DNA of 64,000 nucleotides from BOG-1184 sp049514575. Its GTDB lineage: Bacteria > Fibrobacterota > Chitinivibrionia > Chitinivibrionales > Chitinispirillaceae. Location: the NCBI GenBank assembly GCA_049514575.1, contig JBEKUX010000009.1, positions 1 to 64,000 of the forward strand. The letters run 5' to 3'. Positions 1 through 7,433 of this stretch are shown here, in pieces (positions within the stretch are counted from its first letter, which is position 1; every line of letters begins with the position of its first letter). The translations under genes were made by a program, and so were the position numbers. The notes under the pieces were generated by a model that saw only the letters and a list, made by a program, of their open reading frames with translations, had not been told where the DNA came from and did not search any database.

Positions 1-60
1 TGCCTGCGCGGGCAGTGAATAAAGGAGAAAAACACCGGCAAGAAGAAACAACTTTCTCAT
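1..60 (-). CDS. N-terminal end of an exported protein (partial)
   Basis: Only the first 20 codons lie in the window; the gene runs off the left edge. The ATG is at position 60 on the minus strand and is preceded by a GGAGGGG Shine-Dalgarno box a few bases upstream. The peptide MRKLFLLAGVFLLYSLPAQA is a textbook Sec signal peptide: two basic residues, a hydrophobic core and an A-x-A cleavage site right at the window edge. The product is therefore exported, but its function cannot be told. A strong promoter lies about 25 bases upstream. Confidence 0.8.
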   Translation of the reverse strand, partial: MRKLFLLAGVFLLYSLPAQA

Positions 61-85
61 AATCCCCTCCCGCTGAACTAATTAA

Positions 86-115
86 AGTATACAACTATCG
101 GGAGGTTTGTGTCAA
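86..115 (-). promoter_or_regulatory. sigma70-type promoter of the exported protein
   Basis: Read on the minus strand there is TTGACA (110-115), an 18-base spacer, and TATACT (86-91). This is a perfect -35 box and a 5/6 -10 box. Transcription would start around position 79, leaving a short leader of about 20 bases with the GGAGGGG ribosome site. Confidence 0.75.
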
Positions 116-174
116 ATCAACACTTTTAAAACCATCGGAATACTAGGTGATCTTGCAATAAAATCAGTCGAGCT

Positions 175-573
175 TCATAGGCAGGAATCCCCGGATGCCA
201 GCTCTTCCCGCACCTGACGAAGAAGCTGACTGAAGAAATCGGGATCATCTTTTCTGATAACAGGAAACCGGTCCGCAACCACGTCAGGGACCGTACTGTA
301 GCTGGTGATAATGAACCCTCTGGCCTGGGGATACATTTGTAAAACCGACTGAAGCAGGGCGCCGCCGGTCATGGCCGGCATCTGGTAGTCGGTGATGATG
401 ACGGCAGGGCATCCCCGTAGCCGTATTTCGTCGAGCGCGTTCCGGGGTGAGTCGAATTTCTCTATTTCGTTGTATCCTTCGCTGTTCAAAAAAGTTTTTA
501 CACAGGTTGCGATCGCTTCCGTGTCATCGACGATCACGATCGCGTTTTCTGAAAAATCAGGGCGTGATATCAC
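175..573 (-). CDS. stand-alone response-regulator receiver protein
   Basis: A single REC domain of 132 residues without an output domain, so it would act by protein contact as CheY- or Spo0F-like proteins do. Visible receiver landmarks are the acidic pair D16-D17 (IVDD), the phospho-acceptor D62 in TDYQMP, the T90/S91 position (ITS) and the conserved lysine K108 in RKDD. The start is GTG at 573, chosen because GAGGGG lies six bases upstream. No histidine kinase is next to it; the partner must be elsewhere. The C-terminal part after K108 is short and ends in a weakly conserved helix. Confidence 0.85.
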   Translation of the reverse strand: MISRPDFSENAIVIVDDTEAIATCVKTFLNSEGYNEIEKFDSPRNALDEIRLRGCPAVIITDYQMPAMTGGALLQSVLQMYPQARGFIITSYSTVPDVVADRFPVIRKDDPDFFSQLLRQVREELASGDSCL

Positions 574-797
574 CCCAATCCCCTCGTTAAGCGTTTGTTG
601 TATGCACCGTACCGTTTAATCATTGCTCGCGCCGTATCTTTCTCCGATATATTTTTATAATGTCCATTCATTTCCTCACCGGAAGAGTGAAGAAAGATGT
701 GCGTTGTTCCGTGTAACCGTTTCCATACCCTGTCTTTTCTGCATCGTCGTTCGGGTTGTGGCCGTACTCGGTAAATCCCGTTTAAAAAAAACGCTGC

Positions 798-837
798 TAT
801 CGCCTTATAGTAGTCAAAATACTACAAAAAGGCGATA
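798..837 (+). promoter_or_regulatory. 40-bp dyad upstream of the XRE gene, candidate operator
   Basis: A two-fold symmetric site centred at 817.5. The outer arms TATCGCCTT (798-806) and AAGGCGATA (829-837) are exact reverse complements, and inner arms GTAGT (810-814) and ACTAC (821-825) match on the same axis; 15 of 20 base pairs are symmetric. It ends 29 bases before the XRE start codon. No T-run follows, so it is more like an autoregulatory operator than a terminator. The rest of the 574-866 gap shows no convincing gene. Confidence 0.5.
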
Positions 838-866
838 ACGGCAATATTTTTCGCGGGGACTCTTAT

Positions 867-1217
867 ATGACAGATCGTGGATCCGACATCGGCAGGAACA
901 TACGGAACTTGCGTAAGGAGAAAGGCCTTTCCCAGGCTGAGCTTGCAAGGAAAACCGGTGTAAGCCAGAAGGTCATTTCGGCCTATGAAAGAAATTATCG
1001 ACTGCCCTCCAGCGCGTTTATTCCAATAGTGGCCGAAACGCTCGGGACCACGCCCGACGCACTTTACGATACGGGCGAAGGAAAGGGCGGCGGCCTCAAA
1101 AAAAACAATTTATGGAAAATTGTTGAACGGCTTGAAGCTGTTCCGGAAAGCGAACGCGAAAAGGCGTTTGCGATGATAGAGAAATACCTCAAGAGCAAAC
1201 AACGAAAAAAGCAATAA
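867..1217 (+). CDS. XRE-family helix-turn-helix regulator
   Basis: 116 residues. The N-terminal 65 or so residues form a Cro/CI-type HTH: IGRNIRNLRKEKGLSQAELA, then TGVSQKVISAYERN as recognition helix region, then LPSSAFIPIVAETLGTTPDALY. A basic, helical tail of about 45 residues follows and probably dimerises. The ATG is preceded by GGGGA at a suitable distance. A long dyad lies just upstream and may be its own binding site. It is a small cytoplasmic DNA-binding protein; the regulon is unknown. Confidence 0.85.
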   Translation: MTDRGSDIGRNIRNLRKEKGLSQAELARKTGVSQKVISAYERNYRLPSSAFIPIVAETLGTTPDALYDTGEGKGGGLKKNNLWKIVERLEAVPESEREKAFAMIEKYLKSKQRKKQ

Positions 1218-1228
1218 AATAATTTTTT

Positions 1229-1297
1229 GGATGGCCGAGCCCAGTCACCCCCGCGTCAGGTTATTGCCAAGCAACAAACATCCGTTTGGGGGGGGAC
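1229..1297 (+). repeat. dispersed intergenic repeat, family R1, copy A
   Basis: Starts 11 bases after the stop of the XRE gene with GGATGGCCGAGCC (1229-1241) and ends with GCCAAGCA (1266-1273) followed by a short A-rich stretch and GTTTGGGGGG (to about 1293). The same two end blocks in the same order occur at 48133-48271, and the first block also occurs at 17200-17213. The middle differs in length between copies. Confidence 0.6.
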
Positions 1298-1356
1298 TGT
1301 CAAGCTGTCTTCTCACTTAAAATCAACAACTCAAATACCTCTTTTATTTTAACAGC

Positions 1357-2190
1357 ATGACTCCCACTGTCGCCGTCATTATCCCGACCTATAACCGCGC
1401 TGCGCTGGTTGAGCGAGCGGTGAGATCGGTCCTCGGCCAGACGTTCCGGGACTATGAACTTGTAGTGGTTGACGACGGTTCGACCGACGGAACAGCAGAG
1501 TTGCCTCTGTTTAAAAACAGTGATCCGCGGCTGCGCTGTCTCAAAATTCCTGAAAACCGGGGCGTTTCTGCGGCAAGAAACGCCGGAGTCAAGGCGACCT
1601 CTGCGCCGTGGCTCGCGTTTCTCGACTCTGACGACGAGTGGCTGCCTGAAAAACTCGAAAAACAGGTGCGCTGGACAATCGAGCACCCGGATATGCATAT
1701 TGTACAGACCAGAGAAATCTGGATCAGGCGCGGCAGGCGGGTCAATCCGCCAAAAACCCATGAAAAATTCGAGGGCGACCTGTTTGCCGCAAGCCTTGAG
1801 CGGTGCATGATCACGCCGTCGTCGGTCATGCTGCGGCGCACGCTTTTTGAACAAATGGGCGGCTTCAATGAGTCGTTTCAGGCATGCGAAGACTACGACC
1901 TCTGGCTCAGAGTGGCATGCAGATACCGGATTGGGCTTATCAAGGAGTATCTTCTTAATAGATACGGCGGCCATGCAGACCAGCTCTCGACAACAGTACC
2001 GGTGCTTGACCGGTTCAGGATCCGGAGCGTGGCTGATCTGCTTGCAGGTGGCGCTTTAACAGAGGAGCAGAATGCGCTTGCCAGGAAAAATCTGCTCACG
2101 CGGGCGCACATAGCGGCACAAGGATATAAAAAACGCGGGAACGTGAAAGAACATGAGCGGTATAAAAAAATCATCGCGCAGTACGGCTGA
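1357..2190 (+). CDS. family 2 glycosyltransferase
   Basis: 277 residues with a GT-A fold of GT2 type. Seen motifs are the opening strand VAVIIPTYNRA, the nucleotide-binding DDGSTDG (39-45), the metal-binding DSDDEW region at 90-95, and the ACEDYDLWLRVA block near 180, which supplies the catalytic acid. It would transfer a sugar from a nucleotide sugar to a surface glycan acceptor in the cytoplasm. There is no obvious Shine-Dalgarno before the ATG. Its 3' end overlaps the next gene by 38 bases, so the two are probably co-transcribed. Substrate is not predictable. Confidence 0.88.
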   Translation: MTPTVAVIIPTYNRAALVERAVRSVLGQTFRDYELVVVDDGSTDGTAELPLFKNSDPRLRCLKIPENRGVSAARNAGVKATSAPWLAFLDSDDEWLPEKLEKQVRWTIEHPDMHIVQTREIWIRRGRRVNPPKTHEKFEGDLFAASLERCMITPSSVMLRRTLFEQMGGFNESFQACEDYDLWLRVACRYRIGLIKEYLLNRYGGHADQLSTTVPVLDRFRIRSVADLLAGGALTEEQNALARKNLLTRAHIAAQGYKKRGNVKEHERYKKIIAQYG

Positions 2191-3211
2191 AAAAAAACTG
2201 AAAATCGCGCAGGTGGCAATTAATAAACTTGTACCACCCGGCGAGCTTTTTGATGACAAGGTACCGATCAACAAGGAATCGCTTTCACTGTTTTTGCCGG
2301 TTATCGTGTACAAGAAAAATGACAGGTATGAGATTATTGATGGCTGCAAACGCTATAAAGTTCTAAAGACCCGCAGAAAAACAGATGTCGCATGCGGAAT
2401 TATTGAGGATAAAATGGATTCAACCGGGGCCGGGCTCCTGAGGATCGGGCTTAACTCCAACCGGCAGCTCCACGTGCGCGAAAAATTTCTTTTCCTCGGC
2501 TGGCTCAAATCCAACTTTCAACAAAAAGAGTACCTGAAACACAGCGAAATGCTCCGCCTGCCTTCTAACGAACGCCATGAGTATGAACAACTTCTCTCCT
2601 GCAAACCATGGCTCATTGAAGCCGTGATGCAGGGAACGCTTGACCGGACCGTAGCGCCTGAGATCAACCATCTTTCAGAAACCGATGCCGGAACGCTTTT
2701 AAACCTCTTTTCCACGCTGCAGTTTTCGCGCCAGATGCAGCGCGAGCTTGCCGAGTGGCTGCCGGAGATTGCGTTTATCAAAAAAATTTCCTTGATTGAT
2801 CTTCTTGCGTCATTGCCGTTTGCCTCAATTCTATCAGATAAAAAACTCAACAATCCCCAGAAAATTGCCAAAATCCACGACCTTGCCCATGACCTGCGCT
2901 TCCCATTGTATTCAGCGACAAAAAAGATGTGGACCGAACAGGCCCGGCAGATCAACCCTGATCCGTCTAAAGTCACTTTTCAGGCCAGCCCCTATTTCGA
3001 AAAAGACAGCCTTGAAATCAGGATTAAAGCAGAAGATGCGGAAGAAATTCAGCGGATCATACAGAAGCTCGGATCAGTCGATCTCGTTAAATGGCAGGAA
3101 CTTATTAATCCAACTGCCCGGATCGACCCACCCCGTACTGATAACCGTATAATTAAAAGCAACAAGCAAGCCGAGAACCCGGAGGGGCCGGCTAGGAAGC
3201 CGGCCATTTGA
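2153..3211 (+). CDS. ParB/Srx-N-like domain protein
   Basis: 352 residues. Residues about 20-110 resemble the ParB N-terminal domain: a strand PVIVYKKNDRYEIIDGCKRY matches the usual pattern 'pl.v...dg.y.iidGhrRy', followed by a region (GLNSNRQLHVREKFLF) like the ParB segment after box II. The CTP-binding GxxRR box is altered to DGCKRY. No clear ParB HTH or dimer domain is seen after it; the C-terminal half is unlike anything I recognise and ends in a charged, disordered tail. It overlaps the glycosyltransferase by 38 bases and is not beside parA, so a chromosome-segregation role is unlikely. Function open. Confidence 0.65.
   Translation: MSGIKKSSRSTAEKKLKIAQVAINKLVPPGELFDDKVPINKESLSLFLPVIVYKKNDRYEIIDGCKRYKVLKTRRKTDVACGIIEDKMDSTGAGLLRIGLNSNRQLHVREKFLFLGWLKSNFQQKEYLKHSEMLRLPSNERHEYEQLLSCKPWLIEAVMQGTLDRTVAPEINHLSETDAGTLLNLFSTLQFSRQMQRELAEWLPEIAFIKKISLIDLLASLPFASILSDKKLNNPQKIAKIHDLAHDLRFPLYSATKKMWTEQARQINPDPSKVTFQASPYFEKDSLEIRIKAEDAEEIQRIIQKLGSVDLVKWQELINPTARIDPPRTDNRIIKSNKQAENPEGPARKPAI
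3186..3205 (+). terminator. GC-rich hairpin at the end of the ParB-like gene
   Basis: Perfect 8-bp stem GGCCGGCT / AGCCGGCC with an AGGA loop, lying inside the last codons and just before the stop. It is followed by ATTTGATTCCT, a weak T-tract, so it may be an inefficient intrinsic terminator or a 3'-end stabilising hairpin. Confidence 0.35.
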
Positions 3212-3255
3212 TTCCTGAGAGGTCAAATACCATATTTAACCCCAATCTTTAAACC

Positions 3256-3528
3256 GTGGGAATGGCGGCAATGGGAAAAATAGCTGCATTTTTTCTGGAA
3301 CAGAGCTTTAAAATCATGCTTACCGGCTTTGCGGTGAGTGCTGTTGGAATTATCATGTATATCAAGATGCAGCATAAAAATATAGTGCTTGAAAAAATCG
3401 CCTTTGGAATAACCGCAACAGGCATCGGTCTGTGGCTTATCGGCCGTATCGGCATTGTCGTACAGCAGCGAAGGATACGCGGTCAGCGCGAACAGCTGCT
3501 TAAAGAGCAATCAGGGTCGGAAAAGTGA
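3256..3528 (+). CDS. small two-helix membrane protein, unknown
   Basis: About 90 residues with two hydrophobic segments (roughly 15-37 and 47-68) joined by a short basic loop, and a charged cytoplasmic tail rich in Q, R and E. No family recognised. Start is uncertain: GTG at 3256, ATG at 3262 and ATG at 3271 are all in frame, and only the last has a GGGA at a fair distance. Its stop codon overlaps the GTG start of the PTS EIIA gene, which implies translational coupling and perhaps related roles. Confidence 0.6.
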   Translation: MGMAAMGKIAAFFLEQSFKIMLTGFAVSAVGIIMYIKMQHKNIVLEKIAFGITATGIGLWLIGRIGIVVQQRRIRGQREQLLKEQSGSEK

Positions 3529-3992
3529 AAATCAGGGATCTCCTTAACAAAGACAGCATCATTATAGACCTTCAGGCCAGGGACAAAAACGATACCATCG
3601 TGCAAATGGCCGGTTTCCTGGCAGCTATAAATAACCTTCAGGACCATGACCTCATCTTCCGGAAAATCCTGGAACGCGAGGCTGAAATGTCCACCGGCAT
3701 TGGTCTCGGGATCGCCATTCCGCATGCGCGGGTCGAAACGGTGGACCGGGTGTATATGGCTGCAGCCCGGTCAGTGAAAGGCGTCGATTTTACGGCAATC
3801 GACGGCCAGCCGGTACATCTCATATTCATGATCGTCTCACCGGTACATGCTTCATCCGATCATATGCAGGTGCTCTCGTCGCTTTCCCGCATCATGTCCT
3901 ACGAGGATATACGCAAGAAACTCCTTACGGTAAAAAAACAGGAGCAATTTCTTGACCTTCTTGTAAAGGGTGAAAATAAGTACGTAGAATAA
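3525..3992 (+). CDS. PTS EIIA domain protein (fructose/nitrogen type)
   Basis: 155 residues, the full length of a stand-alone PTS EIIA of the mannitol-fructose class, to which PtsN (EIIA-Ntr) belongs. The phospho-accepting histidine is H67 in GIAIPHAR. Such proteins take phosphate from HPr; an HPr gene occurs in this window at 27834-28097, but no EIIB or EIIC permease is nearby. That favours a regulatory role over sugar uptake. The GTG start overlaps the stop of the preceding small membrane protein. Cytoplasmic. Confidence 0.88.
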   Translation: MKIRDLLNKDSIIIDLQARDKNDTIVQMAGFLAAINNLQDHDLIFRKILEREAEMSTGIGLGIAIPHARVETVDRVYMAAARSVKGVDFTAIDGQPVHLIFMIVSPVHASSDHMQVLSSLSRIMSYEDIRKKLLTVKKQEQFLDLLVKGENKYVE

Positions 3993-4012
3993 TTAATAAT
4001 AAATTCATTAAA

Positions 4013-4048
4013 TTTTTTATCGGGGAAAGACTTCCCCTCGCTTCAACC
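4013..4048 (+). repeat. dispersed repeat, family R2, copy A
   Basis: Starts 20 bases after the EIIA stop: a T-run, then a small hairpin GGGGAA-AGAC-TTCCCC, then TCGCTTCAACC. The minus strand of 48401-48436 is the same element: 29 of 36 positions match by eye. Both copies lie directly downstream of a gene in the gene's own orientation. Confidence 0.55.
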
Positions 4049-4361
4049 GGCGCAAAAATCGCGCCGTTTTCCGCTACCCCTTCTCCTAGGGGCTCCGCCC
4101 CTAAAACCCCGGGGGAAAACAAATAATTTTCTTGAACCATTGGGATTGGCGCTCCGTGTGCTGTTTTGCAGGCACACGCGCGGCCCGCGAAACGCAAGCG
4201 TGACCTTTCGCCGTAAGGCGAATCGGCTATGCAAAACTGCAACAGTACTGGACGCTTGCGGTGAGCGGAGAAGTGCCGCTTTGTGTGCTGAAAAAAATGG
4301 CAAACGGGGCGCCTATACATAACCCGTTTGAATCAAACCGGAACGAAAAAATATTATTAAT
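4049..4361. other. gene-free stretch with hairpins
   Basis: Together with the R2 copy this makes a 369-base gap between the EIIA gene and trxB. It holds a perfect hairpin TAGGGGC-TCC-GCCCCTA (4087-4103), a CCCCGGGGG palindrome just after it, and a hairpin around TTCGCCGTAAGGCGAA (about 4207-4222). A short reading frame at 4140-4322 has no ribosome site or recognisable product. No promoter for trxB is expected here because trxB runs the other way. Confidence 0.5.
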
Positions 4362-5312
4362 TTAACACTCACAACCCTGATCCCTTAACCAGTCTTCAGC
4401 TTCCTTTGCCGCCATGCAGCCGCTTGCCGCGGCAGTGACGGCCTGCCGGTATCTGTGGTCCTGCACGTCGCCTGCCGCGAAAACCCCTTCAACATTCGTG
4501 CGGGTTGATCCGGGCAGGGTCAGGATGTAGCCGAGGTCGTTCGTGGCGATCCTTCCTTTCAGAAAGCCGGTATTGGGAATGTGGCCGATGGCCTCGAACG
4601 CGCCTGCCACTGCGAGCTCTGTGGTTTCTCCGGTGACCGTGTCGCGCAGTTTCAGGCTTTTCAGCATTTTATCCCCGGTAAACTCCTCGACCGTTTTGTT
4701 CCAGAGAATCCGGATCTTCGGATTGGTTTTTGCGCGGTTCTGCATCACTTTGCTTGCCCGCAGTTCGCCGCGCCGGTGAATGAGGAAAACAATTGAGGCG
4801 AACTGGGTCAGATGGAGCGCCTCTTCGATGGCCGTGTCGCCGCCGCCGATGACCGCCAGTTCCTTGTTCCGGAAGACCGGCAGAGAGCCGTCGCAGGTAG
4901 CGCACGCGGAAATGCCGCGACCCCAGAGTTTTTTTTCAGAGTCAAGCGGAAGCCTCCGCGCAGTTGCGCCGGATGCCACGATCAGCGCGCTGGCAGCGTA
5001 GTTCTCGTCATTGGCAGTAGCGATGCTGAACGGACTCCGGGAAAGATCGGCGTCAGTGACGTCATCAGCCACCATGCGCGTGCCGAACCGGACCGCCTGC
5101 TCCCGCATATTGGCCATGAGCTTCGGCCCTTCAATAGCTTCCGGAAAACCGGGAAAATTCTCGATCATGGTCGTGATCATGAGCTGCCCGCCCGGAATGC
5201 CGCCCTCCTGAAACCCTTCGATGAGAAAGGGCTGCAGGTTCGCGCGCGCCGCATAGATCGCGGCCGTAAGGCCGGCAGGGCCGGAACCGATGATAATAAG
5301 CCGTTCAGTCAT
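4362..5312 (-). CDS. trxB: thioredoxin reductase
   Basis: 316 residues, the normal length for the low-molecular-weight NADPH-dependent thioredoxin reductase that keeps thioredoxin reduced in the cytoplasm. Seen are the FAD-binding GSGPAG (9-14), GGQL (41-44), the redox-active CATC (C137-C140), the NADPH-binding GGGDTAIEEAL and the second FAD motif GVFAAGDV near the C-terminus. The start at 5312 (MTERLIII) is chosen because GGAGG lies ten bases upstream; an open frame extends further upstream but into repeat DNA. Divergent from the RluA-type gene. Confidence 0.93.
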   Translation of the reverse strand: MTERLIIIGSGPAGLTAAIYAARANLQPFLIEGFQEGGIPGGQLMITTMIENFPGFPEAIEGPKLMANMREQAVRFGTRMVADDVTDADLSRSPFSIATANDENYAASALIVASGATARRLPLDSEKKLWGRGISACATCDGSLPVFRNKELAVIGGGDTAIEEALHLTQFASIVFLIHRRGELRASKVMQNRAKTNPKIRILWNKTVEEFTGDKMLKSLKLRDTVTGETTELAVAGAFEAIGHIPNTGFLKGRIATNDLGYILTLPGSTRTNVEGVFAAGDVQDHRYRQAVTAAASGCMAAKEAEDWLRDQGCEC

Positions 5313-5387
5313 ACTAAGAGTACCTCCAGCAATAAATATTTTCGTTAAATTTTTACTATTTGGACCTGCCCCCTTCGGGGTCGGTGC

Positions 5388-5415
5388 GTAGAGACGCACG
5401 GCCGTGCGTCTCTAC
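5388..5415. repeat. 28-bp perfect palindrome
   Basis: The sequence GTAGAGACGCACG|GCCGTGCGTCTCTAC is its own reverse complement over all 28 bases. It lies in the trxB/pseudouridine-synthase divergent gap, 11 bases before a second palindrome. Palindromes of this kind are frequent mobile REP-like units in bacterial genomes; only one copy is present in this window. Confidence 0.75.
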
Positions 5416-5425
5416 TTTACAAAAT

Positions 5426-5445
5426 GGGCGATTCATGAATCGCCC
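5426..5445. repeat. 20-bp perfect palindrome
   Basis: GGGCGATTCATGAATCGCCC is perfectly self-complementary. It is paired with the 28-bp palindrome just upstream; together with the CCCCTTCGGGG hairpin at 5370-5380 the gap holds three foldable units in 75 bases, which suggests a composite REP-type element rather than a promoter. Confidence 0.7.
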
Positions 5446-5574
5446 CTACAAAACCATCGGTCGAACCGTTGCGTCTTCAAGCCATTATGCGAAACACCCG
5501 CCACCCACAAGCCTTTTTGCTAATAATAAATGAAAATACTCTGGTTATTACTTAAATGAAATTATTTTTTTATT

Positions 5575-6198
5575 ATGATCCCAATACTCTACGAAGATGA
5601 CGATGTAATCGCCGTTGATAAGCCCGCCGGCGTGGCTTCGATCCCGGAACGGGACCTGGCCAAAGAGACTGTCCTGTCAATGCTTGAAAAACAGCTCGGC
5701 TGCAAACCCTTTATTGTCCACCGACTTGACAAAGAGGTCGGCGGCGTCATGCTGTTCGCGAAAACCCCGGAGGCCCACAAATACCTGAACGAGGTATTTT
5801 TCAACAGAAACGTCCGTAAAACCTATCGGGCGCTGGTCCACGGGACCATACAAGAGGGAAAGGGGTTCATCGACAGACCGATACGGCAGTTCGGTTCAGG
5901 AAGAATGGGGGTTGACGAACAGAGAGGCAAGCCGAGTTGCACGAACTATGAAGTGATTAAAAGGACTGACGATCGTACATTGCTCCACGCGTATCCCGTG
6001 ACCGGACGCAGGCACCAGATCCGCGTGCACCTGTATCATATCGGTCACCCCATCGTGGGAGACCGGCTGTACGGCGACAAGAACCTTCAGAAAAGCCATC
6101 CCTGCCTCATGCTGCATTCGGAACAGATAAAATTTACATCAAGGAATGGCCTGCTCATTGCGGTTAATTCAAAGGTTCCGGAAGAATTTATACTTTAA
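5575..6198 (+). CDS. RluA-family RNA pseudouridine synthase
   Basis: 207 residues with the catalytic domain only, no S4 RNA-binding domain. The catalytic aspartate is D52 in VHRLDKEVGG, and the later family motif TGRRHQIRVHLYHIGHPIVGDRLYG is intact (read in two parts, TGRRHQIRVH and GHPIVGDRLYG). It isomerises specific uridines in rRNA or tRNA; the short form resembles RluC/TruC-like or plant-type single-domain members, so the exact site cannot be assigned. Its last four bases overlap the 3' end of pdxA, which converges on it. Confidence 0.88.
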   Translation: MIPILYEDDDVIAVDKPAGVASIPERDLAKETVLSMLEKQLGCKPFIVHRLDKEVGGVMLFAKTPEAHKYLNEVFFNRNVRKTYRALVHGTIQEGKGFIDRPIRQFGSGRMGVDEQRGKPSCTNYEVIKRTDDRTLLHAYPVTGRRHQIRVHLYHIGHPIVGDRLYGDKNLQKSHPCLMLHSEQIKFTSRNGLLIAVNSKVPEEFIL

Positions 6199-7214
6199 AC
6201 AATGTTTCTGTTTTTATACAGCAACCATGCGGCTTTGATGGCGGCGAGCAGGCTTTCGGCCGAAGCAGTGCCTTTCCCCGCCTTGTCGAATGCGGTACCG
6301 TGGCCGACCGACGTGCGGATGATGGGCAGGCCGATGGTGATGTTCACGCTGTGCTCGAAGTCGCGCGACTTGAGCGCCACGAAGCCGTGGTCGTGAAGCA
6401 TGGCGACCACACCGTCGAACTCTTTTCTGAACGCGCGCATGAACACCGTGTCCGGAGCAAACGGCCCCTGCACGTCAAGGCCTTCGGCCTGCGCCAGCTT
6501 GACTGCCGGGATAATATGCAGCACCTCTTCGTCGCCGAACAGGCCGTTCTCCCCTGCGTGCGGGTTCAGGCCGCCCACCGCGATCCGGGGTTTTTTCACG
6601 CCGAGCCGTCGCATCGCTTTGTCAAGCAACCGGATGTTCGAAAGCACGCGCTCCGTTGAGATCAGGCCGATCGCCTGGCGCAGCGAACAGTGCGTGGTCA
6701 CGTGCGCCACACCCACGCCGTCGAGAAAGAAAAGCATGCTATAATCTTTAACGCCGGCCTCGTGTGCGAAGATCTCCGTATGACCGGGATAATTTATGCC
6801 TGCAGCCTTGAGCGCTTCCTTGTTGATCGGGTTGGTGACAACGCCTGCCGCAATGCCGGCATTTGCCAGCTCGATCCCCTTCATGATATATGCGTATGCC
6901 GCCCTGCCGCACGCGGCAGATACTTTGCCTATAGTAAAATCAGCAGGAGTGATCTGCTTTAAATCCAGGACATTGATTTTCCCGGGCAGCGACAATCGGA
7001 TATCTCCGACAACATTGAATTTAGGGGAGATTTTCGCAAATTTTGCCGCCTGATGTAAAACAGCGAGATCGCCGACGATTGCAACGCGGTAGTCCCGAAG
7101 GGTTTTTATTGACGCAAGCGCCTTGAGCGCGATTTCCGGCCCGATTCCTGCCGGATCGCCCATGGTCAGGGCAAAGACCGGTGTGTCGTTTGTTGCAGAT
7201 GGCTTTGGTCTCAT
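6195..7214 (-). CDS. pdxA: 4-hydroxythreonine-4-phosphate dehydrogenase
   Basis: 339 residues, normal length for PdxA, the NAD-dependent step of the DXP-dependent pyridoxal phosphate pathway. Family marks are the N-terminal LTMGDPAGIGPEI, the metal-ligand histidines in GHTEIFA and in LHDHGFVALK, and GLNPHAGENGLFG. The ATG at 7214 has AGGT eight bases upstream. Convergent with the pseudouridine synthase by four bases. No other pyridoxine gene is in the window. Confidence 0.95.
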   Translation of the reverse strand: MRPKPSATNDTPVFALTMGDPAGIGPEIALKALASIKTLRDYRVAIVGDLAVLHQAAKFAKISPKFNVVGDIRLSLPGKINVLDLKQITPADFTIGKVSAACGRAAYAYIMKGIELANAGIAAGVVTNPINKEALKAAGINYPGHTEIFAHEAGVKDYSMLFFLDGVGVAHVTTHCSLRQAIGLISTERVLSNIRLLDKAMRRLGVKKPRIAVGGLNPHAGENGLFGDEEVLHIIPAVKLAQAEGLDVQGPFAPDTVFMRAFRKEFDGVVAMLHDHGFVALKSRDFEHSVNITIGLPIIRTSVGHGTAFDKAGKGTASAESLLAAIKAAWLLYKNRNIV

Positions 7215-7433
7215 GGTTTCTACCTATTATGAAGTACTGACAAATATAATGCAAGTACTTAAGAAGAACGAATTGCTGTATGATCCTATATAATAAAGTA
7301 TGTAAAGCGTGGGGCTGTAAAAAATATTTGCAAAAAAAATGGCAAATTATCAAAAGTGCCCTTATATTATTAAGTGGAGACAAGGCGGAGAACATCGGCT
7401 GTTAGACGCTGTCAATTTTCAAAAGGAATTCTT

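Noticed and set aside
623..838. 71-residue plus-strand frame before the XRE gene
   Set aside because: No ribosome site, no domain, and it ends inside the dyad.
4140..4322. 60-residue frame in the EIIA-trxB gap
   Set aside because: Composed of hairpin and repeat-like DNA; no start signal.
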